The translations under genes were made by a program, and so were the position numbers. 64,000 bases of DNA from Nocardia terrae (GTDB lineage: Bacteria; Actinomycetota; Actinomycetes; Mycobacteriales; Mycobacteriaceae). The notes beneath the pieces were generated by a model. It had not been told where the DNA came from, did not search any database, and saw nothing but the letters and a program-made list of their open reading frames with translations. This document shows positions 30,663-39,255 of this stretch, in pieces (position 1 is the first letter of the stretch; each line of letters starts with the position of its first letter). The DNA lies in the NCBI RefSeq assembly GCF_009760405.1, contig NZ_WRPP01000001.1, positions 372,001-436,000 of the forward strand, given 5' to 3'.

Positions 30663-31283
30663 ATGAGCACCACCACTGCTCGCACCAGCCCCGCCGTTCT
30701 CGCCCCCGTCATCGCCTTCGCGGCGCTGACCATCGCCTACGTCGCTACCAGTGCGCGCACTCCGCACCCAGATGCCAGCGGCGCGGAGGTGCTCGCCTAC
30801 ACCACTTCCCACGTCGGTCTCATCGATGCCGGGGCGCTGCTGATGCTGCTGGCGGCCGCGCCACTTGCCATTGCGGGCGGTCTGATTCAGCGGATCATGC
30901 GCGGGCCGACCATCGTCACCATCGGCGCGGCGCTCGCCGCGGGCGGGCTCACCCTCAGCGCCCTGTTCGACTGGACCGGCGCACGGCTCACCGATTCCGC
31001 CGGCCCGGCCTTGGCGCGGACGGTCGCCGATCTCGGCTACATGTCCGGCGGCCCCGCCTTCGCAGCGGGCTTCGGCCTGCTGGCCCTCGGCATCGCGCTT
31101 CCGGCTCTGCTGGAACGGAATCTGCCGACCTGGCTGATCTGGAGCGGTCTCGCGATCGCCGCCGTGGCCGCGCTGTCCACGCTGGCACTGGTGATCTCCG
31201 GATTCGGATTCCTGCTCCCGGTGGTTCGTTTCGGCGGGCTGCTGTGGCTGGTCGCCGTGGCCGTCGTCCTGAACCGTCGCTGA
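30663..31283 (+). CDS. six-helix membrane protein (DUF4386-like)
   Basis: A 206-residue integral membrane protein with about six hydrophobic helices and short loops. GAGGA precedes ATG 30663. The layout resembles DUF4386-type proteins, whose function is unknown. It is driven by the promoter with the MarR-type operator and is followed 42 bp later by an SDR gene, so the two probably respond together to the MarR ligand. Confidence 0.65.
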   Translation: MSTTTARTSPAVLAPVIAFAALTIAYVATSARTPHPDASGAEVLAYTTSHVGLIDAGALLMLLAAAPLAIAGGLIQRIMRGPTIVTIGAALAAGGLTLSALFDWTGARLTDSAGPALARTVADLGYMSGGPAFAAGFGLLALGIALPALLERNLPTWLIWSGLAIAAVAALSTLALVISGFGFLLPVVRFGGLLWLVAVAVVLNRR

Positions 31284-31325
31284 CTTGTCGTCGAAAACCC
31301 AATACTGATCGAAAGGTTCACTCCC

Positions 31326-32090
31326 ATGCTCAGCAACTACTCCGACCTCGCCGGGAAGACCGCCGTCCTCACCGGGGGCTCGCGCGGCATCGGCGCGGAG
31401 ACCGCCCGCCTGCTCGCCGCCCAGCAGACCAAGGTCTGCGTGGTCGGGCGCGACCAGCAGGCGCTGGACCGGGTCGTCGGGGAGATCACCGCCGCCGGTG
31501 GCAGCGCCCTCGCCGCGGTCGCCGACGTCACCTCCGCCGCCGCGCTCGCCGAGGTGCGCCAACAGGTCGAGTGGGAACTCGGCCGGGTCGACATCCTCTG
31601 TGCCTTCGCGGGCGGAATGGGTTATCCGACACCGAGTCCGGAGCTGTCCGAGGAGATGTGGCGGCGGGTGCTGGACTCCGATCTGACCTCGGCGTTCCTG
31701 ACCGTGCAGACCTTCCTGCCCATGATGCTGGCGCAGGGCGCGGGCAGCATCATCACCATGGCGTCCTCGGCGGGCCGCCAGCCCAGCCTGGCCAATCTCG
31801 CCTACGGGGTGGCCAATGCCGGGATCGTCATGATGACCCGCCACCTGGCGACCGAGCTCGGCCCGCAGGGTGTCCGCGTGAATGCCCTTGCGCCGTCGTC
31901 GATCCGGACCGAGAAGGTGGCCGCGAACATGCCCGAGGCGGTGCAGCAGCAGGTGGCGGCCTCGCATCCGCTGCGGCGGCTGGGGCTGCCCGCCGACGTC
32001 GCGGAGGCCGCGCTGTTCCTCGCCTCGGACGCGTCGTCGTACCTGACCGGCATCACCATCGACGTCGCGGGCGGGCGGATCACCAACTGA
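31326..32090 (+). CDS. SDR-family oxidoreductase with altered active site
   Basis: A 254-residue short-chain dehydrogenase fold. Cofactor motif TGGSRGIG is at 16-23, the NAG-like motif is AFAGG, and the catalytic Ser is 147 or 148 in MASSAG. The active-site motif is YGVAN: Tyr160 is present, but the Lys expected four residues later is Asn164. Loss of that Lys usually abolishes or strongly lowers dehydrogenase activity, so it may be a binding protein or use other chemistry. A typical substrate loop with PSSIRTE follows. It lies downstream of the MarR-controlled membrane gene. Confidence 0.85.
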   Translation: MLSNYSDLAGKTAVLTGGSRGIGAETARLLAAQQTKVCVVGRDQQALDRVVGEITAAGGSALAAVADVTSAAALAEVRQQVEWELGRVDILCAFAGGMGYPTPSPELSEEMWRRVLDSDLTSAFLTVQTFLPMMLAQGAGSIITMASSAGRQPSLANLAYGVANAGIVMMTRHLATELGPQGVRVNALAPSSIRTEKVAANMPEAVQQQVAASHPLRRLGLPADVAEAALFLASDASSYLTGITIDVAGGRITN

Positions 32091-32106
32091 GCGGCGGCCT
32101 TCGGAG

Positions 32107-32132
32107 TGGCGGTGACCTACGGGTCACCGCCA
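32107..32132 (+). terminator. hairpin after the SDR gene
   Basis: TGGCGGTGACC and its perfect complement flank a TACG tetraloop: an 11-bp stem 17 bp past the SDR stop and 19 bp before the ECF promoter motif. There is no U-run. Confidence 0.65.
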
Positions 32133-32150
32133 CAGGCGTTTCCGGGGCCG

Positions 32151-32176
32151 GTAACTTTCCGCGCGCCCGTCCCGTC
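32151..32176 (+). promoter_or_regulatory. ECF-type promoter of the sigma-factor gene
   Basis: GTAACTTTCC at 32151 is followed by CGTC at 32168 and again at 32173. GTAAC then 17 bp then CGTC fits an ECF -35/-10 pair. ATG lies 9 bp after the second CGTC, so the transcript would be leaderless or nearly so. The same elements at the same spacing precede the next gene. Confidence 0.6.
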
Positions 32177-32185
32177 ATATCTGTC

Positions 32186-33049
32186 ATGAGCACCGAAGAT
32201 CGCCCGGACCCCGTCGCCGGAGCCTGGCGGCGGCATCGCGCCTACGTGGTGGATCTGGCCTTCCGGCTGCTGGGCGATATCGGGGAGGCCGAGGACGCCG
32301 CGCAGGAGACCTTCACGCGGCTGGCCCGGATGCGGCCCGGCGAGGTGAACGACGAACGGGCCTGGCTGACCGTGGTGACCAGCCGCCTGTGCCTGGACGA
32401 ATTGCGCAGTGCGCGAGCGCGTCGCGAGCAAGCCGGTGATCCGGGACAGCTGGAGGGCGCGGTGCCGGTCGCGCAGGCCGTACCCGTCGACCCGGTGGAC
32501 CGGATCACCCTCGACGAAGAGGTGCAGCTGGCGCTCTATCGGATGCTGCAGCGGCTCGGACCCGCCGAACGGGTGGTGCTGATCCTGCACGACGTGTTCG
32601 GGCTGCCGTTCGATGCGGTGGCCGAAACCGTGGGGCGGCCCGTGGGCACGTGTCGGCAGCTGGCGCGGCGGGCGCGTCTCAAGGTGGCCGAGGCGCGGCG
32701 GCCCGGCGGTCCGGTGGCGGCGGCCGAACATCGGGCCGTGACCGAGCGGTTCATCGCCGCCTGCGGCGGTGCGGATCTGGGCGAGCTGCTGGCGGTGCTG
32801 GACCCGCAGGTGTGGGGCATCGCGCACTTCCGGCCCGGCTCGCCCATCGTCGCGCCGACCAGCCGGGGGCCGGAGACGGTGGCGGCCAATATGATCGCGT
32901 TCTTCGGGCCCGGGGTCACCCTGGTCACGCATTCGGCGTTCGGGCGGCCCGCCATCCTCGCGTATCGGGCGCGGGAGCTGTTCGGGGTGCTGGTGCTGAC
33001 GGTGGTCGAGGATCGGATTCTCAGTATCGAGGCGACCGTGGACGCGTAA
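32186..33049 (+). CDS. ECF sigma factor, ECF41/SigJ-like
   Basis: A 287-residue sigma factor. Region 2 contains LLGDIGEAEDAAQETF and region 4 contains GPAERVVLILHDVFGLPFD, with a helix-turn-helix after it. About 110 C-terminal residues form a SnoaL-like domain, the mark of the ECF41 group, where this extension acts in place of a separate anti-sigma factor. ATG 32186 is at the start of region 2. The promoter motif before it is repeated before the downstream secreted-protein gene, suggesting autoregulation and one direct target. Confidence 0.85.
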   Translation: MSTEDRPDPVAGAWRRHRAYVVDLAFRLLGDIGEAEDAAQETFTRLARMRPGEVNDERAWLTVVTSRLCLDELRSARARREQAGDPGQLEGAVPVAQAVPVDPVDRITLDEEVQLALYRMLQRLGPAERVVLILHDVFGLPFDAVAETVGRPVGTCRQLARRARLKVAEARRPGGPVAAAEHRAVTERFIAACGGADLGELLAVLDPQVWGIAHFRPGSPIVAPTSRGPETVAANMIAFFGPGVTLVTHSAFGRPAILAYRARELFGVLVLTVVEDRILSIEATVDA

Positions 33050-33071
33050 CTTTCCGGAGCGGCGTCTCGTC
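33046..33071 (+). promoter_or_regulatory. ECF-type promoter of the secreted-protein gene
   Basis: GTAACTTTCC (33046) with CGTC at 33063 and 33068 repeats the spacing of the motif at 32151. It overlaps the stop codon of the sigma-factor gene. ATG 33080 lies 8 bp after the second CGTC. Confidence 0.6.
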
Positions 33072-33079
33072 TTGAATGC

Positions 33080-33949
33080 ATGACTCACAACAGAATTCGC
33101 GGACACAGTGGACGAATCGCCGCCGTCGCGTTGTTCGGGCTGGTGCTGGCCTGGGGTGCTCCGGTGAGCTCGGCGGATCCGGGCGACGGCGCGAATCCGT
33201 ATCTGGGCGTGTGGAATTACGATCAACCCGACCGCGCCGACGGGACCGATATCGCCGCCATCGGGCAGTTCGGGATCAATCCGTTGACGTTCCCGCAGGT
33301 CGGGACGGTGGAGTTCGCCAGGGGAGCGGACGGGGAGATCACCGGGCACACCGATCAGGGCTGCACCTGGCATTTCCGGGTGAACGGTGACGCGCTGGAC
33401 CTGACCAGCACCGACCAGTACTGCTTCAACAATGTCATCGCGTCCGGCTACAACATCACCTACTGGCATGTGACCCTGCACGACGGACACGAGCAAGAAG
33501 TGATCCGAGCCAACAGCTATCTGCCGTACGGCACTTTCGATTTCGAGCTCGCCAATGGCAAGCGCACGCGCGCGGATGCCGCAGATCCGGGCGAGGCGGT
33601 GCGCTCACTGACCGGGACGTGGGCCTACGATCCGACCGATCTCGCCTATCTGAACAACCTCACCTCACCCGGATACCAGGCGAAAACCGGTGTGGTGCGC
33701 ATCGATTCCACCGGCGGCGGTCTCGTCGCCCGCACCGATGACGGCTGCGCGTGGACGCTGGACGCGCACGGCAATACCGCCGAGCTCGCTCCGGCCGGCC
33801 AGACCTGCCAGGGGCCGGACGGCACCGTCACCATGTCGTTCTGGGCGATGGCGGGCGACGGCACGCACGTGATCACCGTCCTGAACACCACCGACGCGCA
33901 GGGCAATACGTACTTCCTCGGCAGCGGCAGCCTCACCAGGCGGTCGTGA
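33080..33949 (+). CDS. secreted two-repeat protein, likely ECF target
   Basis: A 289-residue exported protein. A signal peptide ends near SSADPG (about residue 34). Two similar halves of about 110 residues follow, each starting with a WNYDQ/WAYDP-like strand and containing a D-x-GC-x-W motif (DQGCTWHF and DDGCAWTL) and a later Cys. The Cys pairs probably form one disulfide per half. I recognise no catalytic motif; the repeats look like beta-rich binding domains. Its promoter matches that of the sigma-factor gene just upstream. Confidence 0.7.
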   Translation: MTHNRIRGHSGRIAAVALFGLVLAWGAPVSSADPGDGANPYLGVWNYDQPDRADGTDIAAIGQFGINPLTFPQVGTVEFARGADGEITGHTDQGCTWHFRVNGDALDLTSTDQYCFNNVIASGYNITYWHVTLHDGHEQEVIRANSYLPYGTFDFELANGKRTRADAADPGEAVRSLTGTWAYDPTDLAYLNNLTSPGYQAKTGVVRIDSTGGGLVARTDDGCAWTLDAHGNTAELAPAGQTCQGPDGTVTMSFWAMAGDGTHVITVLNTTDAQGNTYFLGSGSLTRRS

Positions 33950-33958
33950 CCCGGCCGA

Positions 33959-35590
33959 TCAATGCCGGGCGAAGGCCTCCTGCAGCCACCAGGAACCGCC
34001 GTCGCTGGTGATCTTCGCGTCCAGCAGCAGCGGTGTGTTCCGGTGGCCCGCCAGCCATTTCGGGACGATATCGAGATCCGCGATCGTGCGGACGACGGCG
34101 GCCTCGCAACCCGCGCCCCGGGCGAGAGCGGCGATGTCGGTGTCGGGGAAGGTCACCGCGCCCGGGTCGGCCTCGCGGAAGTGGTGTACTTCCGCGCCGT
34201 AGGCATGGTCGTCGTAGATCACGATGAGCATCGGAAGGCCCAGGCGCACCACGGTTTCCAGCTCGGCGATACCCATGAGCGCGCCGCCGTCGCCCAGCGC
34301 CGCGACCGGGAGCCGGTCGGGGCGCGCCAGCGCGGACCCGATGGCGGTGGCCAGGCCCAGGCCGATGGATTGGAACGCCTGGGTGAAGCAGAAGCCGTAC
34401 TGGTCGGGCACCTCCAGGTAGGCGCTGGGGTAGCCCATGAAGTTGCCGGAGTCGACGGCGAGGATGCGTTCGGGCGGCAGCAGCTCGTCGAGGGCGCGGG
34501 ACAGGGCGCGCGGGTCGATGCGCTCGGCGGTGGAGCGATCCTCGAACGGGACATCGCGCCACCTGCCCGTCTCGGCCAGGCGGCGCGCCACGCGGGGCGT
34601 GCGATAGCCGGGGCGAGGCGTGAACGTGCGGAACAGTTCCCGGGCGGTCTCGCCGACATCGCCGTGCACACCGAGATCGACCGCGCGGTGCGCGCCGAGA
34701 GCGGCGAGATCCGAATCGACCTGCGCCACAGTGGTCGTCGGGCCGATCAGGTTGCCGTGCCGCATGGTCCACATATTCAGGGCGCACCCCCAGCCGACGA
34801 TCAGATCGGCCCCGGTGATCAACTCGGCCGCGGTGGGTGAGGCGAACCCGCCCGAGATCCCCAGTGACCACGGATCGCCGTGGAACAGGCCGTGCGCCAC
34901 CGCCGAGGTGGCCAGCAGCGCACCCGCGCACTCGGCCAGCACGCGCAGGTCCGCGCCGTAGAGTCGCGCACCGCGACCCGCGATGAACACGGGCTTGTGC
35001 GAATTGAGCAGCAGCGTGGCCAGTTTCGACACCGCCGCGGCATGGGGACGCACCGGTTCCGGCGGTGGCGGTGGTGTCTCGGCCGCGCCCGGCATGGTGA
35101 TCTCGGCGGCCTGGATGTCCAGCGGCAGGTTGAGTACGACGCATCGGCGCTGATCGCGGGCGATGCGGAAGGCGCGCACGGTGTCGGCGATCGCACTGCG
35201 TGGGCTGTGGATCCGCTCCGGTGTCGCGCCGACGGCGGTGGCCAGCGCGTCCTGGTCCACCCGGAAGTTCGACAGCACCGCTTCCCCGGCGGTGTCGGCG
35301 GCCAGGATGAGCAGGGGTGTGCGGCTTTTCGCGGCCTCGGCGATGCCGGTCAGCGCATTGGTCAATCCGCAGCCCTGGTGCAGGGTGACCGCGGCGACGG
35401 TATCGGTCATCCGGGCGTAGGCGTCGGCCATGGTCGTCGCGCCGCATTCGTGGCGGGCGGCGACATAGCCGATGCCGTTGGCGCGCAATGCGTTCGTCAG
35501 GTCGAAGTTGCCGCTGCCCACCACGCCGAACGCCCGGGAGACACCCAGTTCGGCGAGGACCCGGCCGACGACCTCGCTCACCGTCGGCAC
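33959..35590 (-). CDS. thiamine-pyrophosphate enzyme, acetolactate synthase-like
   Basis: A 543-residue three-domain TPP enzyme. The cofactor-activating Glu is in RHECGATTMADAYAR, the central domain follows, and TPP/metal binding is at GDGGALMGIAELETVV with YDDHAYG where most members have Asn-Asn. Such enzymes decarboxylate 2-oxo acids or carboligate. Large-subunit acetolactate synthases, phenylpyruvate decarboxylases and MenD-like proteins are possible relatives. GTG 35590 begins at VPTVSEVVGRVL and starts 5 bp after the cyclase-family stop, so the two genes form an operon. The substrate may be the product of that enzyme. Confidence 0.8.
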   Translation of the reverse strand: MPTVSEVVGRVLAELGVSRAFGVVGSGNFDLTNALRANGIGYVAARHECGATTMADAYARMTDTVAAVTLHQGCGLTNALTGIAEAAKSRTPLLILAADTAGEAVLSNFRVDQDALATAVGATPERIHSPRSAIADTVRAFRIARDQRRCVVLNLPLDIQAAEITMPGAAETPPPPPEPVRPHAAAVSKLATLLLNSHKPVFIAGRGARLYGADLRVLAECAGALLATSAVAHGLFHGDPWSLGISGGFASPTAAELITGADLIVGWGCALNMWTMRHGNLIGPTTTVAQVDSDLAALGAHRAVDLGVHGDVGETARELFRTFTPRPGYRTPRVARRLAETGRWRDVPFEDRSTAERIDPRALSRALDELLPPERILAVDSGNFMGYPSAYLEVPDQYGFCFTQAFQSIGLGLATAIGSALARPDRLPVAALGDGGALMGIAELETVVRLGLPMLIVIYDDHAYGAEVHHFREADPGAVTFPDTDIAALARGAGCEAAVVRTIADLDIVPKWLAGHRNTPLLLDAKITSDGGSWWLQEAFARH

Positions 35591-35595
35591 GGCGG

Positions 35596-36366
35596 CTACC
35601 GGTCGACCAGTGCGAAAACCCGTGCGGGACTGCCGGTTCCGCCCTGGATGGGCAGCGGGCTCACGATCAGCCCGGCCCCGGTCACCGGCAGGCGGGACAG
35701 ATTGCGCAGCTGGGTCAGCCCGCATTTGCCCGCGCCGAGCAGGAAGTGGTGACACGGGAACGCGGGCTCGAACCCGTGCGCCGCGCCCGCGTCGGTGCCG
35801 ACGGTCTCCACGCCCAGGCCGAATATCGGCTGCTCCGACAGCCATTCGGCACAGTCCGCCGACAAGCCGGGGGAGTGCGGTCCGGTCTCGTCGGCATTGA
35901 GGAAGCGGGCCGCGTCGTCGGCGTAGGCGTCCCATCCGGTGCGCAGCAGCACCCAGCCGCCGTCGGGCAGCGGGCCGTGCTGTTTCTGCCAATCCAGCAC
36001 GTCGTCGACCTCGAGCAGGAAATCCGGATGGCCCGCCACCCGCGCCGACACGTCGATGACGACGGCCGGCGCGATCAGGCCGCGCAACGGGGTGCCCCGC
36101 ACATCGAATCCGTCCTGCCCGGTGATCCAGTGGATCGGCACATCCAGGTGGGTGCCGGTGTGCTCGCCGGTGTGGATGTTGTTCCAGCGCCAGGCCGGAC
36201 CCCGCTCGTCATAGTGGCTGATCTGCTCCAGCCCGAACGGAATGGTGTTCGAGAACGGCGGCGGCAGTTGCAGAATCGGGGTCCCCGAGTGCAACGGCGC
36301 GGTGAGATCGATGACTTCGGTGGATCCGTCGGCGAGCGCGGCCAACAGTGCGGTGACAGCCGTCAT
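35596..36366 (-). CDS. cyclase-family metal hydrolase
   Basis: A 256-residue protein with metal motif HTGTHLDVPIHW and the opening VIDLTAPLHSGTP. It is a second, longer member of the family also seen at 25507. These enzymes open amide or lactone bonds. The TPP enzyme lies 5 bp downstream, so hydrolysis to a 2-oxo acid followed by TPP-dependent decarboxylation is a reasonable scheme, though inferred. There is no signal peptide. Confidence 0.82.
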   Translation of the reverse strand: MTAVTALLAALADGSTEVIDLTAPLHSGTPILQLPPPFSNTIPFGLEQISHYDERGPAWRWNNIHTGEHTGTHLDVPIHWITGQDGFDVRGTPLRGLIAPAVVIDVSARVAGHPDFLLEVDDVLDWQKQHGPLPDGGWVLLRTGWDAYADDAARFLNADETGPHSPGLSADCAEWLSEQPIFGLGVETVGTDAGAAHGFEPAFPCHHFLLGAGKCGLTQLRNLSRLPVTGAGLIVSPLPIQGGTGSPARVFALVDR

Positions 36367-36405
36367 GGGCCTTACCTCTTCCCATTCGAGGCTGTCAGCA
36401 TAGCG

Positions 36406-37320
36406 CTAGCGGACCTTGCCGACGGCCTCCTTGGCGACGGCGGCCACCAGCGGATTGTCGCCCGCCGCAGCCTGATCCGGCTTGGTGGTCAGCACCACGA
36501 TCACCAGGGGCGCGCCGCCCCCGGCGGGCCAGGTGACCGCGACGTCGTTGGCGGTGCCGTAATCGCCGGCGCCGGTCTTGTCGCCGGTCTTCCAGTCCGC
36601 GGGCAGACCGGCCCGGATGCGGGCGTCGCCGGTGGTGTTGGCGAGCAGCCAGGCGGTGAGCTGGGTGCGCTCGGGCTCGCCGAGGGTGTCGCCGACCACC
36701 AGTTTCCGGTAGTCGTCGGCGAGGGCGGCCGGGGTGGTGGTGTCCCGGTCGTCGCCGGGGATATTGGTGTTGAGGTCCGGTTCCCACCGATCCATCCGGG
36801 TGACCTGGTCGCCGATGGAACGCAGGAAGGTGGTGACGGCGCCCGGTCCGCCGAGCAGCTTCAGCACCTGATTGCCCGCGGTGTTGTCGCTGCGGGTGAT
36901 GGCCGCCTCGCACAGTTCGGTCACCGTCATGCCGGTGTCGACCTTGGTGCTGGTGACCGGCGAATAGGTCACCAGGTCCGCGGCGGTGAAATGCACGACC
37001 TGGCCGAAGAATCCGGTGGCCAGCGGGTGGGCGTGCAGGAGCGCGCCGCAGGCGAGGCCCTTGAAGGTGGAGTCGAAGGCGAAGCGCTCGTCCTGGCGGT
37101 AGCCGAGGGTCTTGCCGGTGCCGGTGTCGATGGTGAACAGGCCCACCCGCGCGCCGTGCTCCTGTTCGAGGCCGCGGAAAGCGGCGTCATCGGTGAGCGA
37201 CGTCGTGGTTGTCGTGGAAGCGGACTGTGCCGCATCGCTTTTCGCGCCGCTGTCACACCCCGCGACCAGCGGTGCGAGCAGGAGCAGGGATGCGAGTGCG
37301 CCGTATTTCAGGGTCGACAA
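36406..37320 (-). CDS. class A beta-lactamase lipoprotein
   Basis: A 304-residue class A enzyme. Lipobox LVAGC anchors Cys22. Catalytic motifs are STFK (Ser84, Lys87), SDN (144-146), EPDLN with the general-base Glu180 and Asn184, and KTG (248-250). All match class A numbering S70, S130, E166 and K234, so hydrolysis of penicillins and cephalosporins is expected. It resembles chromosomal Nocardia enzymes of the AST-1/FAR-1 type. It follows the penicillin-binding lipoprotein gene by 72 bp on the same strand, so they may be co-transcribed. Confidence 0.92.
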   Translation of the reverse strand: MSTLKYGALASLLLLAPLVAGCDSGAKSDAAQSASTTTTTSLTDDAAFRGLEQEHGARVGLFTIDTGTGKTLGYRQDERFAFDSTFKGLACGALLHAHPLATGFFGQVVHFTAADLVTYSPVTSTKVDTGMTVTELCEAAITRSDNTAGNQVLKLLGGPGAVTTFLRSIGDQVTRMDRWEPDLNTNIPGDDRDTTTPAALADDYRKLVVGDTLGEPERTQLTAWLLANTTGDARIRAGLPADWKTGDKTGAGDYGTANDVAVTWPAGGGAPLVIVVLTTKPDQAAAGDNPLVAAVAKEAVGKVR

Positions 37321-37392
37321 AACAAGCCTCTCTCTGGAGTGCGTCGGTTGTATTCGGCTTGCGCCGTGTGGAATTGGCGAGGTGGGAGCTGC

Positions 37393-39171
37393 TCAGTGCG
37401 GAGCGCGCAGCATGCGGCCCGCGGCCTGCACGGCCGGTTCGGAACTGCCCGCGTCGCTGATGAACACGGCGAAGGCCAGATCGCCGTCGATGCCGACGAA
37501 CCAGCCGTGGGCGTGCTTGTCGTCGATGTATTCGGCCGTGCCGGTCTTGCCGAGCAGGCCGGGGATGTCGCGCAGCGCGGTGGCGGTGCCGCCGGTGATC
37601 GTCTCGCGCATCATGGATTTCACCTGATCGGCGATGCCGGCCGGGAGCGCGGGCGGCTGCTTGTCGGGCTTGCCGGGCTGTCCCTGGACCAGGGTCGGCG
37701 GCTGCACCGAACCCTGTGCGAGCGCGGCGGCCACCAGGGCCATGCCGAACGGGGACGCGGTCACCTTGCCCTGTCCGATGCCCTCCTCCACACGCAGCGC
37801 CGGGGTGTCGGCGGTCGGGACCTTCCCGGTGACCGTGGTCAATCCCGGTGTCACATAGTCGATTCCGAGCCCGAGCTGCGCGGCCGCGTTGGTGAGCCCG
37901 TCCGGTGCCAGCTGTACGGCCAGGCGGCCCATGGTGGTGTTGCAGGATTTGGCGAAGGCGGTGTGCAGCGGCACCTGACCCAGGTCGAAGTTGTTGTCGT
38001 TGGGGATCTCCCGGCCCTCGATGTTCTCCTTGCCGGGGCAGGCCACCATCGAATCGGGGGTGACCTCGCCCTCCTGCATCGCGGCGGAGACGGTGACCGT
38101 CTTGAACGTCGATCCGGGCGGGTACAGGCCGGTGAGGCCGATCGGACCCTGCGCGTCACCGGCGGCGTTCTGGGCCATGGCCAGCACGTTCCCGGTCGAG
38201 GGCTGCAACGCGACAATGGCCGCCGGCGTGGTGATCGGGGTCAGCGCGGCCTCGGCGGCGCGCTGCAATCCGATATCGAGGGTGGTGTGAATGTCGGTGA
38301 CCGGCTTGGGATCCGGGCCGCCGACACGCTGGGTGCCGTCACCGCCCTGGGCGCGGACCGCCCAGCCGGCGCCGGCATCGGCCTGCTGCTGCCACAGGTC
38401 CGATAGGCCCGAGAAGGTCGGTGAGGACAGAGATTTGTCCACGGTCAGCAGGCGGGTCTGCTGGCTCAGGGTGACATTCGCCAGATTGGTGAGCGCGGAT
38501 TGCACCGTGGCGTAATCGGAGTCGCGCAGGGTGACCGCGGTGATCGGTTTGCCCTGGGCCGCGGCCAGATCCGATTGCAGGCTCTCGGCGGTGACATCCG
38601 GCGCGACGGGCCGCAGGGCCGCGGCGACGGCCGCGAGATCGGCCCCGGGCGCGACGTTCACCAGCGTCACCACCTGCTGGGTGAGCAGGTCACCGCCCGC
38701 GCTGTCGAGGATCTTGGCGGGTTGGGGGTAGGCGACGCCGTAGGACAGCGGGCCGATGTTCAGGCCGGGCGCGATCGTGGTGGGATCCCACTGGATCTTC
38801 CAGTCACCGCCGGATCGGCTGGCGCGGCCGGTGGTGGCGTAGGTCCACTCGTCCTTACCGTCCTTGCCCAGCTTCCAGGTGGCGTTCAGGGTGAAAGTGC
38901 CGCCGCTGTCGTTCTTCTCGACCTTGCTCGCGGTGAAGCGCACCTGCTTGCCGAGGTTGTCGTACAGCGTGCCCAGCGTGGTGGAGGCGGTGGCCGGGTC
39001 GCTGGTCGCGTTCGCGGCCGCGGGCACGTCGTCGCGGGTGAGCGCGTCGGCGAAGGAATCGACCGTCTTGGACAGGCCGGATGTGGAATCCGACCCCGAG
39101 CACGCGGTCGCTGTCACCAGCATGGCCGCGGCGCAGACACCGGTGAACGCCCTCCTGCTGAACTCTGCCAT
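37393..39171 (-). CDS. penicillin-binding lipoprotein (Rv2864c-like)
   Basis: A 592-residue class B-type transpeptidase. A lipobox ends at Cys24 (ATAC). An NTF2-like N-terminal domain of the MecA type and a dimerisation region lead to a transpeptidase domain with STFK, SCN and KTG motifs (GSTFKTV, SCNTTMG, KTGTAEY). It crosslinks peptidoglycan outside the membrane. ATG 39171 gives the signal peptide; a longer frame upstream lies on the antisense of the divergent gene. It sits directly upstream of the class A beta-lactamase gene and is divergent from another SxxK hydrolase. Confidence 0.88.
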   Translation of the reverse strand: MAEFSRRAFTGVCAAAMLVTATACSGSDSTSGLSKTVDSFADALTRDDVPAAANATSDPATASTTLGTLYDNLGKQVRFTASKVEKNDSGGTFTLNATWKLGKDGKDEWTYATTGRASRSGGDWKIQWDPTTIAPGLNIGPLSYGVAYPQPAKILDSAGGDLLTQQVVTLVNVAPGADLAAVAAALRPVAPDVTAESLQSDLAAAQGKPITAVTLRDSDYATVQSALTNLANVTLSQQTRLLTVDKSLSSPTFSGLSDLWQQQADAGAGWAVRAQGGDGTQRVGGPDPKPVTDIHTTLDIGLQRAAEAALTPITTPAAIVALQPSTGNVLAMAQNAAGDAQGPIGLTGLYPPGSTFKTVTVSAAMQEGEVTPDSMVACPGKENIEGREIPNDNNFDLGQVPLHTAFAKSCNTTMGRLAVQLAPDGLTNAAAQLGLGIDYVTPGLTTVTGKVPTADTPALRVEEGIGQGKVTASPFGMALVAAALAQGSVQPPTLVQGQPGKPDKQPPALPAGIADQVKSMMRETITGGTATALRDIPGLLGKTGTAEYIDDKHAHGWFVGIDGDLAFAVFISDAGSSEPAVQAAGRMLRAPH

Positions 39172-39255
39172 GCCTGCCACCCCAACACGGATGCCCCGGG
39201 GCTGTCCAAGACCAACACGGACGAGAACCGATAAGAGAATCGATATCGTCGCAGT

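Noticed and set aside
34880..38406. Very long plus-strand frames over the TPP enzyme, cyclase-family and beta-lactamase genes
   Set aside because: They cross several real genes and their intergenic gaps and contain no recognisable domain.
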